Source of the DNA: Aquatica leii
Lineage: Eukaryota > Arthropoda > Insecta > Coleoptera > Lampyridae
Assembly (NCBI GenBank): GCA_035610365.1
Contig: CM069435.1
Location: 7,652,001-7,716,000, forward strand
Reading direction: 5' to 3'
DNA: 64,000 nucleotides
Shown here: one piece after another, positions 11,356-22,089 of the stretch
How positions within the stretch are numbered: the stretch's first letter is position 1
How the letters are laid out: each line of letters opens with the position of its first letter
Position numbers and translations under genes: made by a program
The notes under the pieces: generated by a model
Databases searched by the model: none
What the model saw: only the letters and a program-made list of their open reading frames with translations
Told to the model about the DNA's origin: nothing

Positions 11356-13038
11356 ATGCCACGCGAGTGTAAAAATCATCCCGATAGCTTCTGCTATGTC
11401 TGCGGAGAATTAACTTTAAAAGCGCAACGAAAACCCCTTTCTCCGCTTGTTAAAACAGCTTATAAATTGTACTTTGATTGTCAAGTTGGAGACCAGGACA
11501 AGACTTGGGCTCCATCAGTTTGCTGTACGACTTGTTACAGTAGTTTGACCAAATGGCTCAAAGGTACCCGTAAATCAATGCCATTTGCTGTGCCCATGGT
11601 TTGGCGTGAACCTCGCTGTCATCTTACAGATTGTTACTTTTGTATAACCTCCACCGTCGGGTTTTCAAGCAAAAGTAAGCATACAATTCAGTATCCCAAT
11701 ATTCCGTCATTTCTAAGACCTGTTCTTCATAACGATACTTTGCCAATCCCAGAGCCCCAAAACACTTTTACTCTAGAGCCGGAAATTGATTTAAAAGACT
11801 CTGAGCCACAACCTGGGGCTTCGAATGATACGTTTAATGATGATGAAGGGTATTCCGCAGATTTAGTTTCTCGGCAACCTCACCTCCTCACTCAATCGGA
11901 ATTAAATGATCTTGTCAGGGATTTGCAGTTACCCAAGAATAAATCTCAGCTCCTAGGATCGCGACTTCAACAGTGGAATCTCTTAGAAAAGGGAGTAAAA
12001 ATATCTTCTTACAGGACCAGACAAGCAACCCTGAAATGTCTTTTCTCAGAAGATACAGGTTTATTGTTCTGCCCTAATCCAAATTTATTGATGACAGAGC
12101 TACAGATGCCATGTGACCCAGACAAATGGAGACTGTTTATAGACTCGTCAAAAACAAGATTAAAAGTTGTCCTGTTGGCAAATGGGAATGACTTCCCATC
12201 AGTTCCAGTTGCATACTCTGTTGATATGAAGGAAACGTACGAAAACATCTTCAGAATTCTTGATAAAATTAGTTATCATGATTATAAGTGGAAACTTTGC
12301 GCTGACTTAAAAGTTGTTGCTCTACTCACAGGCCTGCAATCAGAATTCACAAAATATTGCTGCTTCCTTTGTGAATGGGATAGCCGAGCCCGAGATAAAC
12401 ATTACATCGTACGGGACTGACCTCTGCGAGAAAATCTTATTCCTGGTCAGAAAAATGTCGCCCACAATCCTTTGGTTCCGAAGATAAATATTTACTTACC
12501 AGCTTCACACATCAAACTTGGATTGATCAAGCAGTTTGTGAAAGCAGTGGACAAGACAGGTGGCGCATTTCAATTTTTGAAAACTAAATTTTCTCGTCTT
12601 AGCGAAGCTAAAATCAAAGAACGCGTTTTTGTTGGTCCCCAAATTAGACAACTCTTCCAAGATTCGACGTTTATTGAACACCTAAATCGAAAAGAAAAAC
12701 GAGCTTGGCTTGCATTTCAAAACGTTTGTAAGAACTTGCTGGGTAACCACAAAAGTGAAGATTATGTCGCTCACGTCGAGGAACTACTTTTAGCGCACAA
12801 GGACATAGGATGTAACATGTCTCTTAAAGTTCACTTCCTTAACTCGCATCTGGACGTTTTCCCTAAAAATTTAGGAGCAGTCTCGGATGAACACGGGGAA
12901 CGGTTCCATCAAGACATCGCTAAGCTGGAGAAAATATTTTCAGGGAAGTGGAATTCAAGCATGTTGGCGGAGTACTGCTGGTTTTTGAAACGAGAGAGCT
13001 GTACCTCAGGGTATAAAAGGAAAGCAAACACCAAGTAA
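11356..13038 (+). pseudogene. Uncharacterised transposase-like protein, one internal TGA
   Basis: A 560-codon reading frame with one in-frame TGA at 12418-12420. The start ATG at 11356 gives 'MPRECKNHPDSFCYVCGELT', with a Cys-rich N-terminal region (CYVC, then CCTTC, then DCYFC) that suggests zinc binding. Further on come 'SSKTRLKVVLLANGNDFPSV', 'HDYKWKLCADLKVVALLTGL' and 'YCCFLCEWDSRARD', then the stop, then 'ASHIKLGLIKQFVKA', 'GCNMSLKVHFLNSHLD', 'SDEHGERFHQDI' and 'AEYCWFLKRES'. I recognise this as a family recurrent in insect and cnidarian genomes, usually left as uncharacterised. The stop replaces a position where relatives, from memory, have tryptophan, so a single TGG to TGA change is likely. 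Carboxylates in the ADL and SDEHGE blocks may be catalytic; that is inference. Confidence 0.8.
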
Positions 13039-13233
13039 CGATGAATATCTTTTTGTTTATAACTGTTTATAGCTAAAATAGTTTTTTCCCCATTTAAATT
13101 AAATTCATGTCCATATATTTATTATTATAATAATAATTATAATTATTATTATCGTTCGATAAATAAATTATAATTAATTTATCGAAAAGTGGTAAAATTA
13201 GATATTTGGGGCTCCTTCGAAAATGGTGGGTGG

Positions 13234-13270
13234 CATATTTGGATTCGCGACGTCATTTTACATAAGAATC
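13234..13270 (-). repeat. Right inverted repeat of the 11-kb element
   Basis: Reverse complement of the left repeat at 10795-10831, ending CATAAGAATC. It lies about 200 bp downstream of the gene stop. Between them is a very AT-rich segment (13110-13195) able to fold on itself. Confidence 0.75.
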
Positions 13271-14624
13271 AACCGGAATAGTGTCAGCGTTCGATAAAAA
13301 ATATTTATTTGCAGACCAGTGTAATTGCTCTCGCTTCTTGATTTTGCAGATAACGGCAGACTAAAATAAGTCAAATAATTCTGATGGTTCAAAACGGCAT
13401 CAACTCTAATCAAGGTGTGACAGAACTAATTATGTCGATTGTAATAACTCAAGCAATACCTGTATATAATACTAAGTGACATAGAAATCAGAACACTCAG
13501 TAATAATTCGGTTATTTCAATAATATTGTGCATAGGTTTCTTTTGTTTGAAACTAAAAATGATCAGTGTGTCATCCATATTAGTACGTTGGTTTTTATGT
13601 TGTCATATTCTGTTCTTTAAAAGACGATAGGTCTTTGATTATCGTGCAGTACATTTTTAAATGGTTTTTTTGATATGTCTGTTATGCCTAGAGCAAGGAG
13701 GCACGCAGATTTCCATCAACTGCCGGATTTATAAATAGGTCGAGTAAGTCACTGCTTATGAGCCCCATACATTGTAAGGGTCCCGCGACAAAAAAATCAA
13801 AATTAACAATTATTCTTCTAACAAAAAATATTTTTTCTGTAGTAGCCTAGTGTGTGCGTCCTGGAACTATACATAGGAACCAACTAGAACAAGCTTTGTC
13901 AAATTATCTATGAATGCAAGCGGGCTAGCGATAGTTTGTGTTCCTGTCTAAACGCTAGAAATATTGTTGTTAACGTAACTCAAAAAGTATGTTGCTTGAT
14001 GACGACAGCCTTTTGATGAAATTAGAAATGACACGACTAATGATAATCATGAGATAAATTCGGACTTTGATAGTGAAGATCACGTTTTGTTGAAAAATCG
14101 TTTGTGTGTACCAACAAAAAAGTTTTGCGCAAAATCTGTCAACTTTAGAGAAGATTATTGCACTACGGTGGTGATGATGTTGAAACTCCTACTGATACAT
14201 TTGTGCAACTGTTTACAATTGAACTAATTGATAAACTGGTTTTCAAAACGAATTTGTATTGCAGCCAGAAATTTGGAGATCGTTTCCTACTAAACAATGT
14301 CGAAGAAATGAAATGTTTTTTTGGTATAAATTTGATGATTGGATTCACAAAGAAGTAAGTAAAGTAAAGTAAAAAGTACAGTCTCATCTTCGGTGTCCCG
14401 TGATCGTTTTGGTTGATTGAAGGCTAATATGCACCTAAATGAGAATTCTGTTCAACCTAAAAAACCTGAAGACGGATTTGACAAGCTTTAATAAATTTCA
14501 GGAGATGGTACAAGCCTAGCAATAACCAAAGTAGTGATGAGTCAACGGTAAAGTTCAGAATAGGCTTTTGTCAGTACATGTCTCTGAAGCCAGTCAAGAG
14601 GGGATATAAAATATGGATTAAAGC

Positions 14625-15785
14625 CAGAGCTGGGCAGTAGTTAACTACAAAGTAGTTAAGCTACTAATCTAACTACTTTATTGTTGACGATAGTTGTATT
14701 CTATATATTCAAGTTACTTTAATTTAATGATGTAACTGTAGTTGGAATAAATTACTTTTTTCGTGTAATCGTATTTAAAAAGTAGTTAGCTACTCTATTT
14801 TAACTATAAAAATAGTTAAACTACTTTGTTAATAGCTTAACTACTTTATTAATAATGAAACTACTGTATTAGCGGCTTCAATTACATGCAATGGCTACAA
14901 GTATTCAGCTTGCATTGCAGTTTCGCATGTTAAAACGTGTCCTTCAAGTGATGAACGGTAACGCAGAAGTAAACATGAATGTAAAGACTATTCAAAAAAA
15001 TTTTATAAATGCAGCAAACCTAATTTGTTTTGAAATGTTAAATGCCACTGATCTAAACGTAAACAAAGTATTACTTCAACAAAACGAAAATTTTTTTGAT
15101 ATTGATGAACCTGGTTTGTCTAAAAAGTTACACATTTCTTCTGATACTGAGAATGAACATGCTCACAAAACCAGAAGAATAGAACTAGAATTGTTAAAAC
15201 ACCTGGAAGATAACAGAATTCATATATCGATGTCAGATGATTATAACATTATTTAAAAAATCTTCGCTGCTGTCGAGCGATTATTTTCGTTTTTCACTCA
15301 TAAATTCGCTCAAAAAAAATGCATTGGCTGATGCTCTTTTTAAAAAGTTACTTTTATGAAAATGAAATGGTATTGAATACCAGAATAAGTTTATTACTTT
15401 AAGTTCTGCTTTTAAAGGCTTGTTTTATTAATTCTTTTTCTGAGAATTTGTAATAAAATAGATATACATGATAATAGAATAAGAGTGCTTACGTTAAAAT
15501 TGTTTTAGTGTTTTCGTGTGAGCGTGATTGATTTACCTTTGTCTTCTTTAATGTAATAATAATGCAGTGTCTATAGGTACTTATTTTTATATGACTGAAA
15601 GTGGTATAACATAAATCGTCTCTGAAAAAAAAAACTTATATTTTAGAATACAACTGTTGAGTAGTTAGTAACCTAACTACTTTTCGATTTACGGTAGTTA
15701 GTAGTTAGTAACTTACACTACTTTTAAAAAGTAGTAACTTTAGTTAGTAGTTAACTACTTTTACAAAGTAACTTGCCCAGCTCTG
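14625..15785 (+). mobile_element. hAT element inserted into piggyBac, 8-bp target duplication
   Basis: The element starts CAGAGCTGGGCAGTAGTTAA and ends with the matching inverted repeat (AACTTGCCCAGCTCTG). It is flanked on both sides by the identical octamer ATTAAAGC (14617-14624 and 15786-15793), the classic hAT signature. The subterminal regions are packed with AGTAGTTA/TAACTACT repeats on both sides, likely transposase-binding sites. Only the C-terminal part of a transposase remains inside, so this is an internally deleted, non-autonomous copy of 1161 bp. Confidence 0.95.
14891..15345 (+). pseudogene. hAT transposase C-terminal remnant
   Basis: A 121-residue frame (14891-15256) with 'MLKRVLQVMNGNAEVNMNVK' and 'DTENEHAHKTRRIELELL' leads, after a stop and frame change, into codons reading 'AAVERLFSFFTHKFAQKKNA'. 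This is the hATC signature (SAAVERLFS). The N-terminal and catalytic parts are absent, as expected for an internally deleted hAT copy. Confidence 0.7.
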
Positions 15786-16685
15786 ATTAAAGCTGATCAG
15801 TCTGGATACGTGTAGCAGTTCCAGATCTATACAGGAAAATCAGAAAGAGGAGATGAAGGCTTAGGTCATCAAGGTCATCAAAGATTTAACTCGATCACTG
15901 ATAGGAAAGCACCACAGAGTGTATTTTCTGGTGAAAAATTATAACACTCATGTGGGGCACGTGGATCAGTCTGACATGTTCGTTTCTTTGTGCAAACTGA
16001 AAAGAAAGTCAAAAAAGTAGTTTTATATTTAGAGATCGATCTGTTGAAACTAAAAGTCTAAATTTGAAAGATTTTCTATTAACTGTCTCCAGTGGGCTGA
16101 TTGGTGCTGATCTAGGTGCGAAAAATAAGGGTAGAAAGAGGATAGACACGGTGTCTAATAAGTTCAAATTTATAGGTTCTCTTGAAATACGCTTCGATAA
16201 GTGTGTGCATTTGCCAATCCATGGAACAAAAGTAATATGTGGATTTTGCAGCATGCGATCACAACCTCATCACACCAGATGGCATTGCTCAATTTGTTTT
16301 GTTTAAATGAAGCATTAAATTGTTTCTTCAAATTTCAGACAGACTAATTTGGACAATTTTAAATACTTATAACTTTATGTTCACTTTTCTATAGATATTT
16401 TCTATATCTAGTTTTCTAGTTCTATATGGAACCACGTGATTTAAAAAAAAAACAAAATACAAATTTTAGTTTTTTTGTTAAATTTGTACTTTATTAACCT
16501 TTTCCAAAAACTGTATACGGACAAAAAAGAATTTTGATCAAAAAAATTCCGTCGTCAAAGGGTTAAAGTTAATTGTGAGATGTTTATAACACGGATAGGA
16601 TGTAGAATATAATCTATATAATTATCTACCAAAAGATTACTTTGACCTAAGCGATATATGCTTCAATCGAACATCGTTAACATTG

Positions 16686-17345
16686 ATTACACTGGTCTGC
16701 AAACAATTTTTTTTTATCTGCTGGGATAATTTTGTTGTATTACATTTTTTTCACAGATTCTAAGATGACTTTTATTACATCTACTCACGTATATATATAT
16801 TTTGCAAAATAAAAACAAATTTTTAATAAAAACACATATTTTATTATGAACTAAATATATTTATTTTCTTACAACGAATCAAAAAATTATTTTTGAAATT
16901 TATACACAATTTTAGGTCCACTCTTTTTTTCTTGTAAAACTTTTTCTTTTTGGCGCTTTTCTGAACTCGTTTCCGATTTCCTTCTTTGCTTTCTTGATTG
17001 AGCATCCAACAATAGTCATTTTTGTTGGTAAGGTCTCTCAAAATTACGGACATTCTGGTGAAATTTTTCACTCTGTTCTTCACTGTATGCTCCCAAGTTC
17101 TCAGGAAAATAGTCAATATAGGAGTGTAAGAAATCAATTTTTAAATGCATCTTGCACCCTTGAGCTTCATACGCTGCCAGCATGCTTTGTACAACGTTTT
17201 TGTAGTCAGGGTTTCTAGTATTCCCCAAAAACTTGTGCACTACATTTTTGAAAAAGTTAGTTAGAAGTTTTCTTATGTCAGGACCAGTGAAAACTACCTC
17301 TTTTAACTTGGTTTTAGGCTGTTTCGAGAACTTAGAACCCAAATA
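16686..17345 (-). pseudogene. Second, decayed copy of the 11-kb transposase-like family
   Basis: On the minus strand, 17345-17016 reads 'FRYLGSKFSKQPKTKLKEVV', 'FTGPDIRKLLT', 'GCKMHLKIDFLHSYIDYFPE' and 'EEQSEKFHQNVRNFE', clearly homologous to the C-terminal half of the gene at 11356-13038. After a frameshift near 17010 the end follows as 'DYCWMLNQES...KKKKFYKKK'. The N-terminal half is missing. The 3' flank ends at about 16686 with ATTACACTGGTCTGCAAA (plus strand), the reverse complement of the sequence at about 13310-13327 beyond the first copy. This defines a shared 3' terminus. Confidence 0.8.
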
Positions 17346-17890
17346 TCTGAAACAATCCCTATATATATATATGACGAGGTGGTAAAAACATTTTTTCTGG
17401 CGGATCCAAGGTCGCATTGGTGACGTTTTTCTTGTCGGGGGTTAAACTGTTTCGAGGAGACCCGTCAGTTTTTATCCAGTATAACTGTCTGGTTCTACTA
17501 ACCCATAAACAAAGAAACCAACCTTCTTGGCCCAACTACAGGGTTAGTATTTTTAAATATTCACAAACCAACCATCAACGCTCTTGATATTTGATTTTCT
17601 CAAGAATCGTAACCAAATCAGTAGTAGTTTTCTTTTATATGAATAAAGTGTTTCATAAAAAGATATCTTGGTGAAGAAAATCCAGAAAAACCGCAACAAC
17701 TTTAGCATAGACGAAAGCGATGAACTACCCAGAATATGGAAACGCATAGTTTTTAGTAAACCACGTTGACGACTATATAAATCCCGACTCGACATCTTAA
17801 TCTGTTACAGAACTTCTGAAAAAGAGATCAACATGACTCTCGAAACGTTAAGCGTTATAAACCGACTACGCCACCAACCTGGAAAACTTC
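17346..17890. other. Repeat-like segment with Penelope-type terminal motif
   Basis: At 17810-17860 the plus strand reads CTTCTGAAAAAGAGATCAAC then ATGACTCTCGAAACGTTAAG. A short stem (AGAG/CTCT) sits between CTGAAAA and GAAAC, as in the hammerhead-like ends of Penelope-like elements. No RT remnant is visible, so this is probably a terminal-repeat fragment. The rest of the segment has no recognisable protein. Confidence 0.35.
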
Positions 17891-18889
17891 CAACCATTGT
17901 TTTTATTTATCTGTTTCAAACCTTTTCATGAGCTCATGAACATCATTACAATAAACCAGATTTCCCCTGTTCGGAAAAAACTGAGTAAACATTCTTCCTC
18001 GATGTCACCCTAGAAATGAGGTCTCTCTACATTCATTAACTTTTTTTTCATTTATTGCCAAGGTCAGCTGTAATTGATAGAATCAATGTGAGAAGATTAA
18101 GTTTTGAAGCCATTTTTCAAATTAAAAATAGAATACAAAATTTTAATTAAAGTAGGAAATTTTTTCTGTGTGATTACATGAATAACTTGGTCTATGCGAT
18201 GTCTATAAATAAAAACAATCTGAAGCAAGCCAGGCATTTTTCAACGAATCCGTCAGTCTGTGGGACAACGGTGTCACGCATATATTGGTGCAAAAAAAAA
18301 GTAGATTTTATTTGATTTTGCGCAATGCAATAAAAGAGTTTATGGGTGGAGTTTTTCTGAACTACAAATCATAAACAAACAATTATTTATAAAGACAAAG
18401 AGTTGTTTTAACTCAGCAACAGTGGATCTTTGAATCCATGTTGAATAAGATTTTTTTTAGCTATTTTTTGGTCCGTATATCTGCCTTTAAAATATTTTAC
18501 GTTTGTTCCAAGTTTGTTCGGTTCCAAGATATTCATGGCCTAAAGGCCTCTATATGGTTTAATCCGACACTGAGTGAATAGTGGGTCTGAGAAAAACTGG
18601 CTTATTATTTATAGTGGAGTGTGAGTACTGTGTTCCGTTGTTGTCAGGCATGTTTCCAGATAAGCCAAACACGCAAAACATAAGATATAGGACGCCTTCC
18701 AAGAACAACCGACCGCGAAAATTGCCGTCGTACACATTTGGTGTTAAGGGAACGCTTCACTTTCACAAGGGCGATTGCACATCAATGAATTGCAGAACAT
18801 ACGAGGTCTTTTGGGATGCGAACCGTTTGTCGTCGCGTAAGAAATTTTTAACTGCGTTCATACCGTCCTTACCTTTTGTTACCGTTCCT

Positions 18890-19445
18890 CCTTGGCGGAA
18901 TCGGCTGCAATGATGCAGTTAACGACTTTAGTGGGGCAAGGAATAGAATACGGTAGTCTCTTAGGGACGACTTGCGATTTTGTTTTCATATGCATGATAG
19001 CTATAGTGAAAGGTGTAATCCTCAATATTCTGTGGAAAGGCATGTGCGGTTATGGTATGACAGGCTCCTGCTCTCGGTGGTAGGTCACCTTTGGTCTTCA
19101 TCAGAGGCAACATGACCGCCTAACGTTCCATTAAGGACGACGTGCAAACGCCTGTTTCAATCTTATCTACGAACTCTTAAAAATCTATTGTTCTAACAAG
19201 ACAATGCACGACCATATGTAGCCAGATTTAAACCACTTTGAGCGTAGTCAAATCGATTTGCTGCCTTGACCAGGTCCTATGTGTAGACGATTGCAAAATT
19301 TAACCTCCCCACAAACTCTAGCGGCACTTTGTGAGAGACTCCCCAGAAAAAAATTGATCATCTCATTACGAGTATCCCTAAACGTGTCAATGAGTGCATG
19401 GAGGCACAATCTATTCCTAAGTTTTTTTCAGGTTCTGTCTGCCTG
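18890..19445 (+). pseudogene. Tc1-type mariner transposase relic
   Basis: Reading across frames on the plus strand gives blocks in the order of a Tc1 transposase: a 'VWGMTG'-like block near 19050 and 'FIRGNMTA' near 19100. 'QDNARPH'-like residues follow near 19200 (the second catalytic Asp). Near 19300-19420 come 'LTSPQTLAALCERL' and 'DHLITSIPKRVNECMEAQ', the conserved C-terminal helix. Frame changes occur every 30-100 bp, so this is an old copy. Terminal repeats were not found. Confidence 0.65.
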
Positions 19446-21166
19446 ATTCCATTCAAATTTTGATATTATCAAAATGAACGTTTCTATGTCACTTAACATA
19501 TATTTTATTTTATTAGTCTGTCTTTGAAACCGTGTCGCATAATTATGATGTGGTTTAAGTCCCAGACCTACTGCGTTTAAACAGCTAAGCACTTGATCGA
19601 GGCGAAGACAGCTGCAGCTACAACTACTTCGTCGAAATATGCAATATGTTTTTGATTTTATAGAGCAATTTGTCTACTGTTTGCAAAACCGATTATTGAT
19701 AATGTATCTTTATATATGAGTAAGCTTGAGCAAATGACAACGGAGTTGGGTGTGGAATTTAATCAAGTTTAACATGAACATAGGCGCTACCTTTGATAGA
19801 AATTTCATCGACGCTTCATGATGCTTCCAACTAAGAGCTTTAATTGATAAAAAAACTTAACATGGCAGGTTTGCAGATTCACTGTAGGACACGATGAGCG
19901 GTAATTCTATTTATGTTACAGATTTGCACCAACGCACAGAATTTGGTACCACTGATTCTACGAAGGGTGTACATCTTTGTATGGCTTAAAAAGGGATACT
20001 TCGACTGGATTAATTTGGAGATTCTGTTAACCTTGCGTAGATCGTCGGAATTATGATCTGCTTTTTTTTAATGTTTGTGACATTGTTTCTTCTGTTTTAA
20101 ACACAGATAGTCCGTGAACCTAAGTATTTGGGCAGACGACAATTTAGTGATCTCGAGATAAAATTACGAGATTGATTACGGTTTCGTTTGAACGATATTA
20201 GCGTTTTTATTTTATTCTTTCAGCAAGCGGTGCTGTATTGTAATAAGCAATTGAGCATAGCTTTCTACTCACATTTATCGACTATAAGTCACAAGGTTGT
20301 TAAGTTTTGATTGGCAGTTTCTTCTGGACTTTATAAGCACGTAAAAAATCGATGTGAATAAAAGGCTTTCGATCTCTTTGTGATTGCCTCATGTAACTGT
20401 TCTACGGTTCATTGTATTTGTGCGATTCCATTATGGTTTGTAATAACTTAATTGCAACGGAACCGATAACGCAAAAAATTGACCTTTGAATTACTCGAAA
20501 CTCTTAATCGACGTGGTTTGCCAAGGTTATATGCAAGGATAGATTGAACAACGGCGATGTTGGATCCCATCCTTGTTGCCAATGTTGTATTGGGGTAAAA
20601 TAAGTTGTGCTTCATCAATCCATCAATTTAAAGGTAATGAATTATTGAACTTAAAAATCTAAGGCATGTATGCGTATCTTCCTGGTGGTGACGGATCTAA
20701 CGGAACTTATCCTATTCATTCTTCTGAACAGTGCTATTTTTTTTTTCAGTGTACGTTCTGTCATCGTTTATAATTGACACGTTTTACAGTATATCCAGAA
20801 AAGGACGACTGCTTGCATCTTATATTGTCTTTTAAGATATTAAAAAAAAACAGATTCAGACACAGTATATGTTGAAAGAAAATACACGTAGACCGATGTC
20901 TGCATGCCACGAGTTACTGCAATCAGCATCACGAAAGATCTCTGATTAATAGATGGTTTATAAGATTGGATCAACGAAACGTCAAAAATCAGTTAAATTC
21001 AACGTGTTTATGACGTTTTAAATGCAACATAAAATAATGTAAAGATATAGACCCAGGCATAGTGTTTAATGTAATAAAAGTTCAAAGGTGCGAAAGACTA
21101 TCAAGCGATGGAAACTTTGTAAGTCGTTTTAGATGAGCCGATACAGATAAGTTCTCCTTAGAGCTC
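19446..21166. other. Non-coding stretch
   Basis: No reading frame with recognisable similarity on either strand and no clear repeat. Confidence 0.5.
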
Positions 21167-21169
21167 TTA

Positions 21170-21296
21170 CGGCCGGTTCCACCAACACGACTTAAATTTA
21201 AGCAAAGCTTAAAAACTGAGATACAATTGTTAAAACTGTAGCAACAATTGTTTTTAAGCATTGCTTAAGTTTAAGTCGTGTTGGTGGAACCGGTCG
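21170..21296. mobile_element. 127-bp hairpin MITE with TTA target duplication
   Basis: The element starts CGGCCGGTTCCACCAACACG and ends with the inverted copy (GTTGGTGGAACCGGTCG). The arms pair for about 45 bp, and the centre contains another inverted pair, ACAATTGTT/AACAATTGT, so nearly the whole unit folds. Both sides show TTA (21167-21169 and 21297-21299), the target duplication typical of PIF/Harbinger elements. It has no coding capacity. Confidence 0.85.
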
Positions 21297-21604
21297 TTAA
21301 ACTCTCAATATCAATGAGTCTTTCTCAGGCATACGACACACTGATCCCGATGATCATATATCGGCTTTCATTATTTTGCTCTTAAACCGGGTCCAGTCAC
21401 TCAACTTTATGTAGGTCTAGGAATATAATACTATACAGATTTTGACTAATTTATAATTTTTTTAGCGTTCTTAAGTTTGTAGTATAGTGTGTGATAAATA
21501 AAGAGTGGATAGTAAAGCAAGAGAAAATACCAAAAAAGGTGACATAAAAGGCATATTAAACCTGCCAAAAAAGCACTAAAAAAGGCACAAATATCTATTA
21601 AAAT

Positions 21605-21790
21605 GTACAGTTTATTATTTTGTTTTACAATGTTTATTAAGTGCTATTATTTTCCCAAGCACAAATCAAATATTTTTCAATATTTTGACCAAGACTCTGT
21701 TGCTTTTTATCATTTAAAATATTTTTATAGAAGGAAAAAAGTTCTTTCGACATCACAAGATGTTAGTGGAGCAAATTTTAATGCCGATGT
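21605..21790 (-). pseudogene. hAT transposase C-terminal (hATC) fragment
   Basis: The minus strand near 21780-21725 reads 'KFAPLTSCDVERTF', the SxDVERxFS hATC core. After a small frame change it continues as 'ILNDKKQQSLGQNIEKYLIC' near 21720-21661. It lies about 110 bp inside the left inverted repeat, the usual spacing for the 3' end of a hAT gene. This pattern is that of hAT proteins related to CGGBP1-like families. Confidence 0.75.
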
Positions 21791-21801
21791 TTATGTTATG
21801 G

Positions 21802-22047
21802 TTAAAGATATTTGCCTGTCGAGTTGAATATGGGTTTAATGCCATTCTTACGAAGGAGTTTCCCGATTTGATCTGTAACCTTGTGAATGTAGGGTAAAAA
21901 GGCCAATTTCGGGTTGGATTGGGGAGTAGAAATGTCCTTAGGTAATCGAGTACGTGGATGTAGACGACGATTAATAACTCTATGAATATCTCGCTTTACA
22001 TTCTTATAGTAAAATACTAGTAGTAAAATAGGCATTGCATTAATCAC
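21802..22047 (-). pseudogene. Penelope-like fragment, linker before GIY-YIG
   Basis: The 81-residue frame contains 'NPKLAFLPYIHKVTDQIGKL' and 'LRKNGIKPIF'. This matches the conserved linker between RT and GIY-YIG in Penelope-like proteins (pattern xFLPYxxxVTDxIxRxLRKxxI). Only about 200 bp survive. It lies inside the hAT shell, directly downstream of the DDE-like gene. Confidence 0.6.
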
Positions 22048-22089
22048 AAAAAAAGTTATTACTCAAATTTGTGAAAAAATCATTATACT

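Larger units (their letters stand above)
10778..13327 (+). mobile_element. DNA-transposon-like element with inverted repeats and an uncharacterised transposase-like gene
   Basis: Inverted repeats flank a single long gene. The left copy (from 10795) begins GATTCTTATGTAAAATGACG and the right copy (ending 13270) reads as its reverse complement. Weaker similarity extends outward to a CTGA/TCAG pair near 10778 and 13287. A further tail to about 13327 (TTTGCAGACCAGTGTAAT) is shared with the end of the related copy near 16686, so the true 3' terminus may be there. No target duplication was identified. One gene between inverted repeats suggests an autonomous or formerly autonomous DNA transposon. Confidence 0.6.
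13987..16306 (+). pseudogene. piggyBac transposase remnant
   Basis: N-terminal acidic sequence (about 13990-14150) is followed by 'IELIDKLVFKTNLYCSQKFG' and 'VEEMKCFFGINLMIGFTKK' (14158-14358), the start of the PGBD domain. Next come 'VSRDRFG', 'MHLNENSVQPKKP' and 'QSSDESTVKF...MSLKPVKRGYKIW'. After the hAT insert the protein resumes with 'TGKSERGDEGLG', 'NYNTHVGHVDQSDMF' and a C-terminal part (16064-16306) with 'HLPIHGTKVICGFCSMRSQP' and 'HCSICFV', the usual cysteine-rich zinc-ribbon end. Numerous frameshifts and stops, plus loss of the segment after 'GFTKK', show the gene is dead. Confidence 0.85.
13782..16566 (+). mobile_element. piggyBac-type transposon copy A (decayed, split by a hAT)
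   Basis: Fragments of a piggyBac transposase read in order on the plus strand on either side of a 1161-bp hAT insert (14625-15785). The right end is convincing: GTCGTCAAAGGG followed by TTAA at 16563-16566, which resembles the TTAACCCTTT end of the better copy at 43.4 kb. The left end is tentative. CCCGCGACAAAAAAATCAAA at about 13782 resembles the inverted right end, but no TTAA precedes it. Confidence 0.75.

Noticed and set aside
13309..16704. Reading TTTGCAGACCAGTGTAAT at both places as terminal inverted repeats of one element around the piggyBac
   Set aside because: Similarity extends outward toward the two related genes, not inward, so the two sites are better explained as matching ends of two copies of the 11-kb family.
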